This document shows positions 45,479-52,829 of a DNA stretch of 64,000 nt, piece after piece; positions within the stretch are counted from its first letter, which is position 1; every line of letters begins with the position of its first letter. The stretch covers positions 1 to 64,000 of the forward strand of contig CAILLK010000125.1 in the NCBI GenBank assembly GCA_903835005.1, read 5' to 3'. The position numbers and the translations under genes are program-made. Under the pieces are notes generated by a model. The model was not told the origin of the DNA. It was given only the letters and a program-made list of their open reading frames with translations, and searched no databases. Origin of the DNA: an uncultured Bacteroidota bacterium. Its GTDB lineage: Bacteria > Bacteroidota > Bacteroidia > Chitinophagales > Chitinophagaceae.

Positions 45479-47020
45479 TTACCACCTGTTGTCCCTACCC
45501 GTTTTTCCAATCGTTACAATCCCTGTTTCCCTTCCCAGCATTTCACCAATTTTCCAAATTGCGCCTTCCACAGCATCGGGACCGTCGTCGTGGCCACGGC
45601 TGCGCGGGGCAAAGAGCATAAACTGTTCGGCCAGGCGCTCCATGTGGGGGTTGTCCTTTTCGGCTTCATTCAGGTATAGTTGCCCGTTGCGGTTCAGCGG
45701 GTCGAGCAGGCTTTCTATGCGGGTGAATTTATCGGGCTTCCTGCGGTTATCGCCCCTTATGGGTATGATCCGGCCATTGCGCCTACCGGCATCGCTGATC
45801 TCTTTCATGATCACATCCTGCATAAAGACCTCCTCGATAAAGAAGTAGCAGTTGAGGCCCTTTACCAGCTCCATGACCTGGTAGTGCCAGTTGATGAGAT
45901 CGGCAGTAGTGGTCTGGGCAAGGTAGCATCTTATGATATGGTATTCCTCCTTCCACCGGCCTACAAGGACTGTGGCCTTGTAGTCGTTGGTGGCTTTATA
46001 GCTGGGGTCGGTATAGCATACCAGCCTTATGTATTCGTGCAGCGGCCTTACCTGCTTGTATGCCATTTCTTTAAACACCGACCCTTCGGTGAGCGGATTA
46101 TTGAAATATTCCTTCTGCTGCGCCGCATAGCTTTTCTGGGCCAGTACGCGGTCTATGGCCAACTCGCTGTTTTTCTCCGGCCAAGTGCTGTGGCCCTGTT
46201 CATCGCGTATGTTCACCTGCACCACCTGGTCGGCCAGTTTTGCTGCCCGCTCTATGCAGCAATCGGTGGCAATGCGGTTGCCGCAAAATATGATGGTGGT
46301 GGGTTGGGATACCGACCGGGTGCCTATGGCAGCCTCCTCTATCCAGTGCCATTTGCGGGCAATGATTTCGGGGTTCAGGCAGTCGGCATCGGTATCTACA
46401 TCATCAAACAAGATGATGTCGGGCCGGGCCTCTTCATTCCGGGCGCCCCTGGGGCTCTGCCCGGCGCCAATAGCCCGGAACGCCACGCCCTGCTGCGTGG
46501 TGAATTCGCCGGCCTGCCAGTTGCCGTTGTTTTCCTGCAGTCCATAATCCTGAATGATGCGCTTATTGTGCTCCAGATTGGCCTTGTAGGGCAGCAATAA
46601 GCGCATGGCATTGTCTTCGCTGTTGCTGATGAGCAGTACATAGCGTTTTTTCAGTACCGCTTCAGTTTTTGCGCCATCAGCGGCAATTCGGGTATGGCGG
46701 TGCCCTACCAGTATCAGGTACAGCACCTCCATCATGGTGCGGGTGCTTTTGGCCAGCTCGCGGCTCCAGATGCGCACTTCATACCATTCGGTATTATTGA
46801 GCACCCGGCATGTAGCATCTTTATGAAACTGCGCTGCCGGGGCAAAAGCATACCGCGGGAAATAATACCGGAACCATGCTTCGGGGTCGGCTTCGAGGTG
46901 GGCTATCCGTTCCAGCCTCACTTTCTCCGGTTCATGTTCATCGATATTCACCGAATCCTGGATCATCTTTACCTGGGTCTTCCACAATCTTTTATACATG
47001 CTATTTGTTTTTGTTTTCAT
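45479..47020 (-). CDS. Phage terminase large subunit (orphan)
   Basis: A protein of about 513 residues with large-terminase features: an N-terminal segment MYKRLWKTQVKMIQ, an ATPase part with WSRELAKSTR, the Walker-B-like IILFDDVDTDAD near residue 200, and a C-terminal nuclease-like domain starting with LVCYTDPSYKATNDYKATVLVG. The start is uncertain; I take the ATG of MKTKTNSMYKR. No portal, capsid or other phage genes adjoin it, and repeats flank it on both sides. It is probably a prophage remnant or part of a satellite element. Confidence 0.8.
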   Translation of the reverse strand: MKTKTNSMYKRLWKTQVKMIQDSVNIDEHEPEKVRLERIAHLEADPEAWFRYYFPRYAFAPAAQFHKDATCRVLNNTEWYEVRIWSRELAKSTRTMMEVLYLILVGHRHTRIAADGAKTEAVLKKRYVLLISNSEDNAMRLLLPYKANLEHNKRIIQDYGLQENNGNWQAGEFTTQQGVAFRAIGAGQSPRGARNEEARPDIILFDDVDTDADCLNPEIIARKWHWIEEAAIGTRSVSQPTTIIFCGNRIATDCCIERAAKLADQVVQVNIRDEQGHSTWPEKNSELAIDRVLAQKSYAAQQKEYFNNPLTEGSVFKEMAYKQVRPLHEYIRLVCYTDPSYKATNDYKATVLVGRWKEEYHIIRCYLAQTTTADLINWHYQVMELVKGLNCYFFIEEVFMQDVIMKEISDAGRRNGRIIPIRGDNRRKPDKFTRIESLLDPLNRNGQLYLNEAEKDNPHMERLAEQFMLFAPRSRGHDDGPDAVEGAIWKIGEMLGRETGIVTIGKTGRDNRW

Positions 47021-47070
47021 AGTAATCATAATCAGTATCATTAACCTAATAATGTCTCCCACAGTATTTC

Positions 47071-47148
47071 GCCCTTGCAGGGCTTTGGCTCCTTGTTTGT
47101 TATACCGGGGGCTTCACCCCCGGCTATTATATTACGCTCTTTCAGAGC
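47071..47148 (+). repeat. Triple-hairpin intergenic element, copy 2
   Basis: Three short hairpins in order: GCCCTTGCAGGGC, CCGGGGGCTTCACCCCCGG and GCTCTTTCAGAGC. They match the element at 20302-20380 read on the other strand. A short leftward reading frame over it gives a peptide typical of such repeats and is not a gene. Confidence 0.7.
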
Positions 47149-47173
47149 TAACCCAATTCTTGTGTCGGCTATT

Positions 47174-47315
47174 GAAAAGGCTTTTTGTTTGGTTATCCCA
47201 TTGTTTTTAAAAAACGTAATGGGATAAGGAAAAACGCTGAAACCCTTGCTGGTGGCTGATATAAATAAATTTCCGATTATCTCATCATATCCCATTCTTT
47301 GCGGGATTGGGAATT
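47174..47315. repeat. 142-bp direct repeat, copy A
   Basis: This segment recurs at 47584-47725 with about five differences. Both contain a strong hairpin (TTATCCCATT paired with AATGGGATAA) and the sequence TCCCATTCTTTGCGGGATTG near the end. The two copies are separated by 268 bases. Confidence 0.9.
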
Positions 47316-47363
47316 AGGTAACCTAATGTCCGTCCGGAGTTTCTTAACAAGATTATCAATTGA

Positions 47364-47463
47364 TTGTACCGATTACCCATTTTGCCATCAATACATGCGA
47401 TGCCTTCAGCATCGGTCAAACATCCTTATCAATAACTATAAACATATAATCCCTTCAGGATTA
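47364..47463. repeat. Dispersed repeat, copy A
   Basis: This stretch resembles 57781-57906: TTGTACCGATTACCC matches TTGTTCCGATTACCA, and the end, CTTATCAATAACTATAAACA followed by TATAATCCCTTCAGGATT, matches with one base changed. The two copies are about 10 kb apart in intergenic DNA. Confidence 0.7.
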
Positions 47464-47583
47464 TTATTGTACCATAAAATTGAGCATCATAGAGCCTATT
47501 AAGCCAGCGGACTCATGTTAACCTCTCTTCGGTATGCCTGGCCCCTGGTGCTTTGCTTCTGCCTTGAAAAAAGGCAGCCTCCG

Positions 47584-47725
47584 GAAAAGGCCTTTTGTTT
47601 GGTTATCCCATTGTTTTTAAAAAACGTAATGGGATAAGGAAAAACGCTGAAACCCTTGCTGGTGAATGATATAAATAAATTTCCGATTATCTCATTTTAT
47701 CCCATTCTTTGCGGGATTGGGAATT
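47584..47725. repeat. 142-bp direct repeat, copy B
   Basis: Second copy of the element at 47174-47315; it begins GAAAAGGCCTTTTGTTTGG and ends GGGATTGGGAATT. The stretch from 47726 to 47954 holds nothing recognisable. Confidence 0.9.
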
Positions 47726-47954
47726 GGGGAATTTCGTTTCGGTGAGTTTCTCTGGTGCTTTACTTCAACAATGAAAAAAGAGCGGGAACGCTTTCCTCCT
47801 CCATCGCTCCCTCTATCCATCCAACCAGCGTATCCAATTTAATTGCTTCATTTTAATAGCGTTTAGCAGAATTCTTCGATTTAGCGTACAAAGGTGAAAT
47901 GCATTTTTCATAGCGCCAATTAAAGATTACATGATGTACCGTATGCTGTACATG

Positions 47955-47975
47955 ACAGTACGTTTTTCGTACTGT
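47955..47975. promoter_or_regulatory. Orphan operator-like repeat ACAGTAC-N7-GTACTGT
   Basis: Identical in arms, spacer length and flank (TACATG before, TAAAA after) to the site upstream of the XRE gene at 20198-20218. Here no regulator gene follows in either direction; the next gene is the reverse transcriptase 340 bases away. It may mark where a related regulator gene was lost. Confidence 0.55.
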
Positions 47976-48267
47976 CATAAAACTTTTTTTGGTGGAAAAC
48001 GTGGGTTATTTAATTGAAGAGCAGAGTGCTAGATATGGGCTTATGTTTGCTTTGTGTGAGTGGGCGAAAGTGAAGGTTGGATTGGGGGTTGGAGTGGAGA
48101 AATGATTAGTAAAAATAATGCGATTAATGCACTATAATGCTTTTATGTTATCTCAGCCATATAATACGGCGAGTTACCTAATGTATAGTATTTCGTTGTA
48201 CCTTGCTTTATATAATTTAGGTTTGCTGAAAGAAAGCTAAAAAATGCCCGAAATATCAGCCATACAT

Positions 48268-48295
48268 GCTATTGTTGGTGTACACCAACAATAGC
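48268..48295 (+). promoter_or_regulatory. 28-nt perfect palindrome upstream of the RT gene
   Basis: A perfect palindrome of 14-base arms centred on the GTAC at 48280-48283 (arm GCTATTGTTGGTGT), ending 22 bases before the reverse-transcriptase start codon. It could be an operator, or a transcription attenuator, or part of a structured 5' region of the RT mRNA. There is no U-run directly after it, so it is a weak fit for a terminator. Confidence 0.7.
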
Positions 48296-48317
48296 GGAAA
48301 AAATTTAAAATAGATTT

Positions 48318-49676
48318 ATGAGATTGACCTCGTACTTTGATATCAAATATTTAACTGGCATTTACACCGATAACCTAAGTAATGCAAAAGCTAAAGGAAT
48401 AGACAAGTTAAATTCAATAGCTGATGTTAAAAGCGTAAGTAGAATAATTAAAAATAAAGTGCTATCTAATACTTACCATTTTACACCTTATTTGGAAATT
48501 TTAAAGCTTAAAGGTAGAAATAAAATTCCTAGAGTGATTTCAATTCCTACAATAAGAGATAGAATTGTCTTAATATCACTTAAAGAGTTATTGCATGATG
48601 CCTTTCCTGAATGCATTAATAATAAACTTCCTAATAAATATATCCGAGAAATAAAGGAATATCTATCAACTCCTGATGTTCATTTTCTTAAGCTCGACAT
48701 TAAGCATTTTTATGATACTATTAATCGAGAACTATTACTCGAAAAATTAGCTAAAAAAATTAAAAATAAAGCAATTATAGATTTGATTGAAAAGGCAATT
48801 TCAACTCCATCTGTTCCAAATCATACATCAACATCTGCATATAACAAATATAAAACCATGGAAGGTATTCCTCAGGGTTTATCTATATCTAATATTCTTG
48901 CACAAATATATTTATACAATTTCGATCAATTAATTAATAAAAGAAAATATTTTTATCGTCGATATGTAGATGATATTTTGGTTTTAAATGAGGGAGAAAT
49001 TTCTAATTACAAATATGTAAATCTCCAAAAAGCGTTAGCGAATATTCATCTAAAAGTGAATGATGAGAAATATGCCCAAGGACATATAAGCCAGGGATTT
49101 ACTTTTTTAAGCTATAAGATTAAAGAAAATGGTATTTCAATTGCAGATAATAATATACAAATATTTTTAAGAAGAATTGCCGGGAAATTTACATGGTTTA
49201 AAAATGGATATAGAGATAAAAACAAACGTCCTGAATGGATAACGACCGATCGGCGATTTAAAGAAGTTTTTATGGAAGAACTCAATGAATCAATTACTGG
49301 AATAATTTCTTTAAAACGAAACTATGGATGGTTATTTTATTTTTCGGAAATGGATGATAAAGCACTTTTATTTAAGCTCGACAAAATAATTCAATCATTT
49401 TTCATAAAAATGAAAGAATTCGAACATAAGGTTCCTCCGAATTTGAAAAAATTGACCCGTGCTTATTATGTGATCAAATTCGAAAAGAATAAAAACTATA
49501 TTTCCAACTATGATGTTTATGATACAATTAGGCAAAAAAGAAAGTTTCTTGTTTTTAGAGGTTGGATAAACTCTACGATACAATATTCCGACAAAGCAAT
49601 AGAAACCCTTTTTAATAAATACATAGCCAGACAAATAAAAAATGTTGAACAAGACATTGGATATGGTTACTTTTGA
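48318..49676 (+). CDS. UG/Abi-like reverse transcriptase of a defense cassette
   Basis: A 452-residue reverse transcriptase. RT motifs: IPTIRDRI near residue 76, LKLDIKHFYDTI at 125-136 (first catalytic Asp, D127), EGIPQGLSISNILAQIYL near 182-199, and YVDD at 216-219. A helical C-terminal domain of about 200 residues follows; there is no maturase or endonuclease domain, so it is not a group II intron or diversity-generating element. A structured RNA and a SLATT gene follow immediately, as in antiviral RT systems with a SLATT partner (I recall the DRT10 type). AT-rich composition, with an upstream palindrome, supports recent acquisition. Confidence 0.88.
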   Translation: MRLTSYFDIKYLTGIYTDNLSNAKAKGIDKLNSIADVKSVSRIIKNKVLSNTYHFTPYLEILKLKGRNKIPRVISIPTIRDRIVLISLKELLHDAFPECINNKLPNKYIREIKEYLSTPDVHFLKLDIKHFYDTINRELLLEKLAKKIKNKAIIDLIEKAISTPSVPNHTSTSAYNKYKTMEGIPQGLSISNILAQIYLYNFDQLINKRKYFYRRYVDDILVLNEGEISNYKYVNLQKALANIHLKVNDEKYAQGHISQGFTFLSYKIKENGISIADNNIQIFLRRIAGKFTWFKNGYRDKNKRPEWITTDRRFKEVFMEELNESITGIISLKRNYGWLFYFSEMDDKALLFKLDKIIQSFFIKMKEFEHKVPPNLKKLTRAYYVIKFEKNKNYISNYDVYDTIRQKRKFLVFRGWINSTIQYSDKAIETLFNKYIARQIKNVEQDIGYGYF

Positions 49677-49680
49677 GAAC

Positions 49681-49798
49681 GGGGGCTACTTCCATTTATG
49701 GGACTTGCTAAAACAAGTATAACTACTATGTTCTCTTAGAAGCACTGATTTCCTGTTAAGGGAAAAATTGCGTTTGTATATCAAGTAGCCCCCTTTTT
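49681..49798 (+). ncRNA. Structured RNA between RT and SLATT genes
   Basis: An 11-bp perfect terminal stem (GGGGGCTACTT at 49681-49691 with AAGTAGCCCCC at 49783-49793) encloses about 91 bases and is followed by TTTTT, ideal for an end-of-transcript. Inside are a hairpin ACTTG-CTAAAA-CAAGT (49703-49718) and a TTCC/GGGAA stem (about 49751-49765). It starts 4 bases after the RT stop and ends 11 bases before the SLATT start. I infer a noncoding RNA used by the reverse transcriptase, possibly as template. The loop is too long for a simple terminator. Confidence 0.75.
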
Positions 49799-49809
49799 AA
49801 AATTTGAAT

Positions 49810-50412
49810 ATGGAAAATGAAATAAATAGGTGGTGGAAAAAGTTGTGGGAAACACGAGGCTGTAGATTTAATGCTGCCAAACGGATGGAAATGAATGAAA
49901 AGTGGTCAACCATAACTATAAGCTTTGTTTCAGTTTATATCATTGCCATAAACCTTGTTGTTTATTTGAAAAATAGACCAGCAATATTGACGGAAGAATT
50001 AATAACAATGTCCACTATTTCCTTGTCAATTTTAGTAATAGTTATATCAATAATCTTGTCTACTAGAGATTACAAAATTAAAGCCCATAAATACAATAAT
50101 TGCGGTATGGATTTAAGTCGACTTTATGATAAAGTTTGTTTATGGAAAACAGATATCGCAAGTGTTCAAAAAACAGATATTATTTCATTAATTTCCGATT
50201 ATAATACTATACTTGAAACTTATGATCTCAATCATGATAGGATTGATTATATGGTTTTTAAGAGCCAGAACCTTTCAGCATATAAATTAAAATACCCGTT
50301 AGGTTTTAGGTTTTATGTATGGATGATTTCAACATTTAGCTTACTTAAATATTTGGTGTTTATATTTCTTCCTTTGATTATTTTAATAATTTACTTCTTA
50401 ATCTCAAAGTAA
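49810..50412 (+). CDS. SLATT-domain membrane protein (likely effector)
   Basis: A 200-residue protein with the SLATT layout: a basic N-terminal segment (RWWKKLWETRGCRFNAAKR), two adjacent transmembrane helices (TISFVSVYIIAINLVVYL and STISLSILVIVISIILS), a polar helical part, and one C-terminal hydrophobic segment (YLVFIFLPLIILIIYFLI). SLATT proteins are predicted pore-forming effectors in nucleotide-sensing and RT-based defense systems. The start is ATG at 49810. It is the third part of the palindrome-RT-ncRNA-SLATT cassette. Confidence 0.85.
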   Translation: MENEINRWWKKLWETRGCRFNAAKRMEMNEKWSTITISFVSVYIIAINLVVYLKNRPAILTEELITMSTISLSILVIVISIILSTRDYKIKAHKYNNCGMDLSRLYDKVCLWKTDIASVQKTDIISLISDYNTILETYDLNHDRIDYMVFKSQNLSAYKLKYPLGFRFYVWMISTFSLLKYLVFIFLPLIILIIYFLISK

Positions 50413-50446
50413 CATTGACTTCAATCTTTCAAATATCACATCAATA

Positions 50447-50612
50447 CCTACTGGTCTAAGATTAAATACTTAAGAAAAAAAGGATAATGGTCGCACCATC
50501 CCGCTAAGACCGATTATGTTGCATCGATCTTCTAGCTATTTGTGTTCTACCCTAGCACCTTAAACTATAACAGCCTGACGTAACTCCAACTTTTACATTG
50601 GCGATAGCCAGA
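50447..50612. repeat. Flanking repeat left of the small cassette
   Basis: Contains CTACTGGTCTAAG at its start and GGCGATAGCCAGACATAA at its end, both of which recur in the stretch at 51736-51843. The rest is related with gaps (GCCTG, ACATTGG or ACCGG, shared words). The rest of the 50413-50779 spacer has nothing recognisable. Confidence 0.55.
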
Positions 50613-50779
50613 CATAAGATTGTCCTATACTTTGTAAAGGGCAGGAAGTGAGGTCTCAGCTGGGCCAACAACCAGAATAATTTTATTTTTAAAAAAATTG
50701 ATATTATCATTTGGTTTTGTGGTAAATATTTTTTTATATTTGTAGTGACACATAAATTTTAATAATAAAAACAAAGCAT

Positions 50780-51016
50780 ATGAAAAACAAGTTCATGTTA
50801 ATTTTATTAAGTACAGTGCTTGCATTGCCTGCCCTAGGGCAAAATACAAAATCAAGTAAATCCACTGCTAAAATCGTCAAGAAAGAAGCTAAGGCTGAAA
50901 AGAAGGAAACTAAAGCCGATAAAAAAGAAACGAAATCCATCAAAAAAGAAACGAAAGCCGCAGAAAATGACAATAAAAAGGGCGGCGGGCATGAGGGAAG
51001 AGGTAGAGGAAAATAA
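50780..51016 (+). CDS. Small secreted Lys/Glu-repeat protein
   Basis: A 78-residue protein with a signal peptide (MLILLSTVLALPALGQN) and a mature part made mostly of repeated KKETKAx heptad-like units and Lys/Ala/Glu runs, ending in a Gly/Arg-rich tail (GGGHEGRGRGK). It is probably an extracellular disordered or coiled-coil peptide. No family is recognised; the composition suggests a cargo or protective peptide rather than an enzyme. It sits between two related repeats. Confidence 0.6.
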   Translation: MKNKFMLILLSTVLALPALGQNTKSSKSTAKIVKKEAKAEKKETKADKKETKSIKKETKAAENDNKKGGGHEGRGRGK

Positions 51017-51064
51017 GAATATGTATTATCACAATATGACGCTTTTAATAATTGTGAATAAAGA

Positions 51065-51670
51065 ATGAAATTCCATTTGCATCTTAAATGGATACAACCG
51101 CTTCGCAAAGCAGTTATTGATTTTTTGCGGACTATATTTTTATTGGATCTTGCACCAAATGAAAGAACAGCAGGCTATGCTTTTTACGTTTCTTTGATTT
51201 CGATTTTATTGACAATCCGTCAGATAAATTTACAGGCCCAAACAGCAAAGGATTCCGTCAGACCACTAATATCTATTCATCGTGTAGATGATGGCGTATA
51301 TGGTTTTAGAGTTGTAAATGAAGGAATAGGTCCTGCAATTGTATTTGATGCTTTCTATCTGTTTAAGGGTAAACGTGTAGATCTAGGTAATTCTATATTT
51401 GATATTGCTGACTCTATAAAGCAACGATTTTGGGTTCTTGATGATAGTCTGCATTGGGAAAAAATAGAGATTCAAGATATTTATAGACCTGGAGTTGATC
51501 ACTGGCTTTTAAAAGTATCAGAGAAATGTATTGATAGGAACAAATTTTTATTATTTGCCGATAGCTTAAATCTTCTCGTAAGATATAGGTCTATATGCCA
51601 TGATACTTTTGTTTCTTGTTATTCAACAAAAAATTTACCAAATGAATATTCGAAACTCAATTTCGACTAA
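51065..51670 (+). CDS. Hypothetical membrane-anchored protein
   Basis: A 201-residue protein: one transmembrane helix (TAGYAFYVSLISILLTI, residues about 35-51) near the N-terminus, then a beta-rich extracytoplasmic or cytoplasmic domain with the conserved-looking VVNEGIGPAIVFDAFYLFK. Its C-terminus contains several Cys and Ser residues. This architecture is frequent in accessory islands but I do not know its role. It starts 48 bases after the small Lys-rich gene. Confidence 0.55.
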   Translation: MKFHLHLKWIQPLRKAVIDFLRTIFLLDLAPNERTAGYAFYVSLISILLTIRQINLQAQTAKDSVRPLISIHRVDDGVYGFRVVNEGIGPAIVFDAFYLFKGKRVDLGNSIFDIADSIKQRFWVLDDSLHWEKIEIQDIYRPGVDHWLLKVSEKCIDRNKFLLFADSLNLLVRYRSICHDTFVSCYSTKNLPNEYSKLNFD

Positions 51671-51735
51671 TTAAATACCTACCCCGTTGAGCCTAATGTT
51701 AGCAGAGAACATTAGGAAATGTAAATAATACTCCG

Positions 51736-51843
51736 TCTACTACTGGTCTAAGGTTATAAACAAAATTAAAAAAATAAAAACTGGTTTGCACTGGTCCTAG
51801 CCTGCAATTACACCTGCCTTTGAACCGGCGATAGCCAGACTTA
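51736..51843. repeat. Flanking repeat right of the small cassette
   Basis: Shares CTACTGGTCTAAG and GGCGATAGCCAGAC with the repeat at 50447-50612, in the same order and orientation but shorter. Together they bracket the two small genes at 50780-51670, as the ends of an inserted cassette would. Confidence 0.5.
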
Positions 51844-51901
51844 ATGTATATCTACTCTACTCTTTTTTAAGGAAGAAATACTTTATAATGGGTGCGGCCA
51901 G

Positions 51902-52813
51902 CTAATCATTCCCCAACTCCCCGAGGAGAATGCTTACATTGAGCAGATAACCCATGAGCATAATCAGGGTATTGATCCATACCCACACCATAAAGGCTAT
52001 AAGGGTGCCGATGGAGCCATAGAGTTTGTTGTAATTGAGAAAGTGATTGACGAGGAAGAAGAATATAGATGTGGCGATAACAGATACAAGCGTGGCAAAT
52101 ACAGAGCCGGTGGATACAAACCTAAACTTATGCTTGAGCGACGGGCCGTAGGTGTAGATAACTGATATAGCGGTAAAGACCAGCAGCGCCAGAATGAAGA
52201 AACTCACCATTTTCACCATCAGCACACTGTGGAAGGTACGGGTGATATAGGGGTTCAGGTCGCGGCTCTGGAAGATGAGCACTGCCAGACCGGCTATAAT
52301 AATAACAAGCAGCACAACAGTAAGGCCTATGGCCCGCCAGCGCCGCTCAAAGCCTGTGCGCCTGACATACAGGCTGATGATCTTATCGAAGCTGCGCATC
52401 AGCCCCATTATGCCATTGGACGAGAAAAAAAGCACCAGCACTATGCCATACCCCAGCACATCCTGGTGCCGCTTGCCCATAAAATCGCTCACCACGCCAT
52501 GCACATTATTGTAGATATTCTGATTGGGCGAAAGCAGCCGGAGCACATTGAGGAAGGTGGGTTCCACGTTATTGAACCGCAGGTAGGGCAAAATAGAAAA
52601 CAGCAGCAGAAAGGTGGGCGGCATTGCCATCAGGAAGTTGTAGGTGACAGCCGCGGCGCGCTCCTGCAGGCCCAGCACCTTCCACTCCCGAACAAAGTAC
52701 TTGCCCACCACAAACAATGAAGAACCATTAAAACCGGGCAAGACTATGCGGTGCGCTACTCTCTGGAAATAACGCACAGGAATATACTTTTTAACAGGGG
52801 TTGTTTCAGGCAT
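51902..52813 (-). CDS. YihY/BrkB-family membrane protein
   Basis: A 303-residue polytopic protein with about six transmembrane helices and the family's AAAVTYNFLMAMPPTFLLLFS near residue 38 and the C-terminal GSIGTLIAFMVWVWINTLIML. Named historically as ribonuclease BN and later as virulence factor BrkB; its true function is unclear. It is 16 bases downstream of the DPP IV-like gene on the same strand. Confidence 0.9.
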   Translation of the reverse strand: MPETTPVKKYIPVRYFQRVAHRIVLPGFNGSSLFVVGKYFVREWKVLGLQERAAAVTYNFLMAMPPTFLLLFSILPYLRFNNVEPTFLNVLRLLSPNQNIYNNVHGVVSDFMGKRHQDVLGYGIVLVLFFSSNGIMGLMRSFDKIISLYVRRTGFERRWRAIGLTVVLLVIIIAGLAVLIFQSRDLNPYITRTFHSVLMVKMVSFFILALLVFTAISVIYTYGPSLKHKFRFVSTGSVFATLVSVIATSIFFFLVNHFLNYNKLYGSIGTLIAFMVWVWINTLIMLMGYLLNVSILLGELGND

Positions 52814-52829
52814 CGGAGGGCTACGTTGT

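Noticed and set aside
47041-47295. Leftward open frame across the repeats
   Set aside because: It reads through the triple-hairpin and direct repeat elements and gives a repeat-derived peptide.
48001-48105. 34-codon open frame starting GTG between the orphan operator and the RT
   Set aside because: It is too short, has no family pattern and starts in degenerate sequence; left out of the gene list.
48318-49676. Group II intron or retron
   Set aside because: No maturase or HNH domain and no msr-msd inverted structure were seen in the usual places; the SLATT partner favours a UG/Abi-type system.
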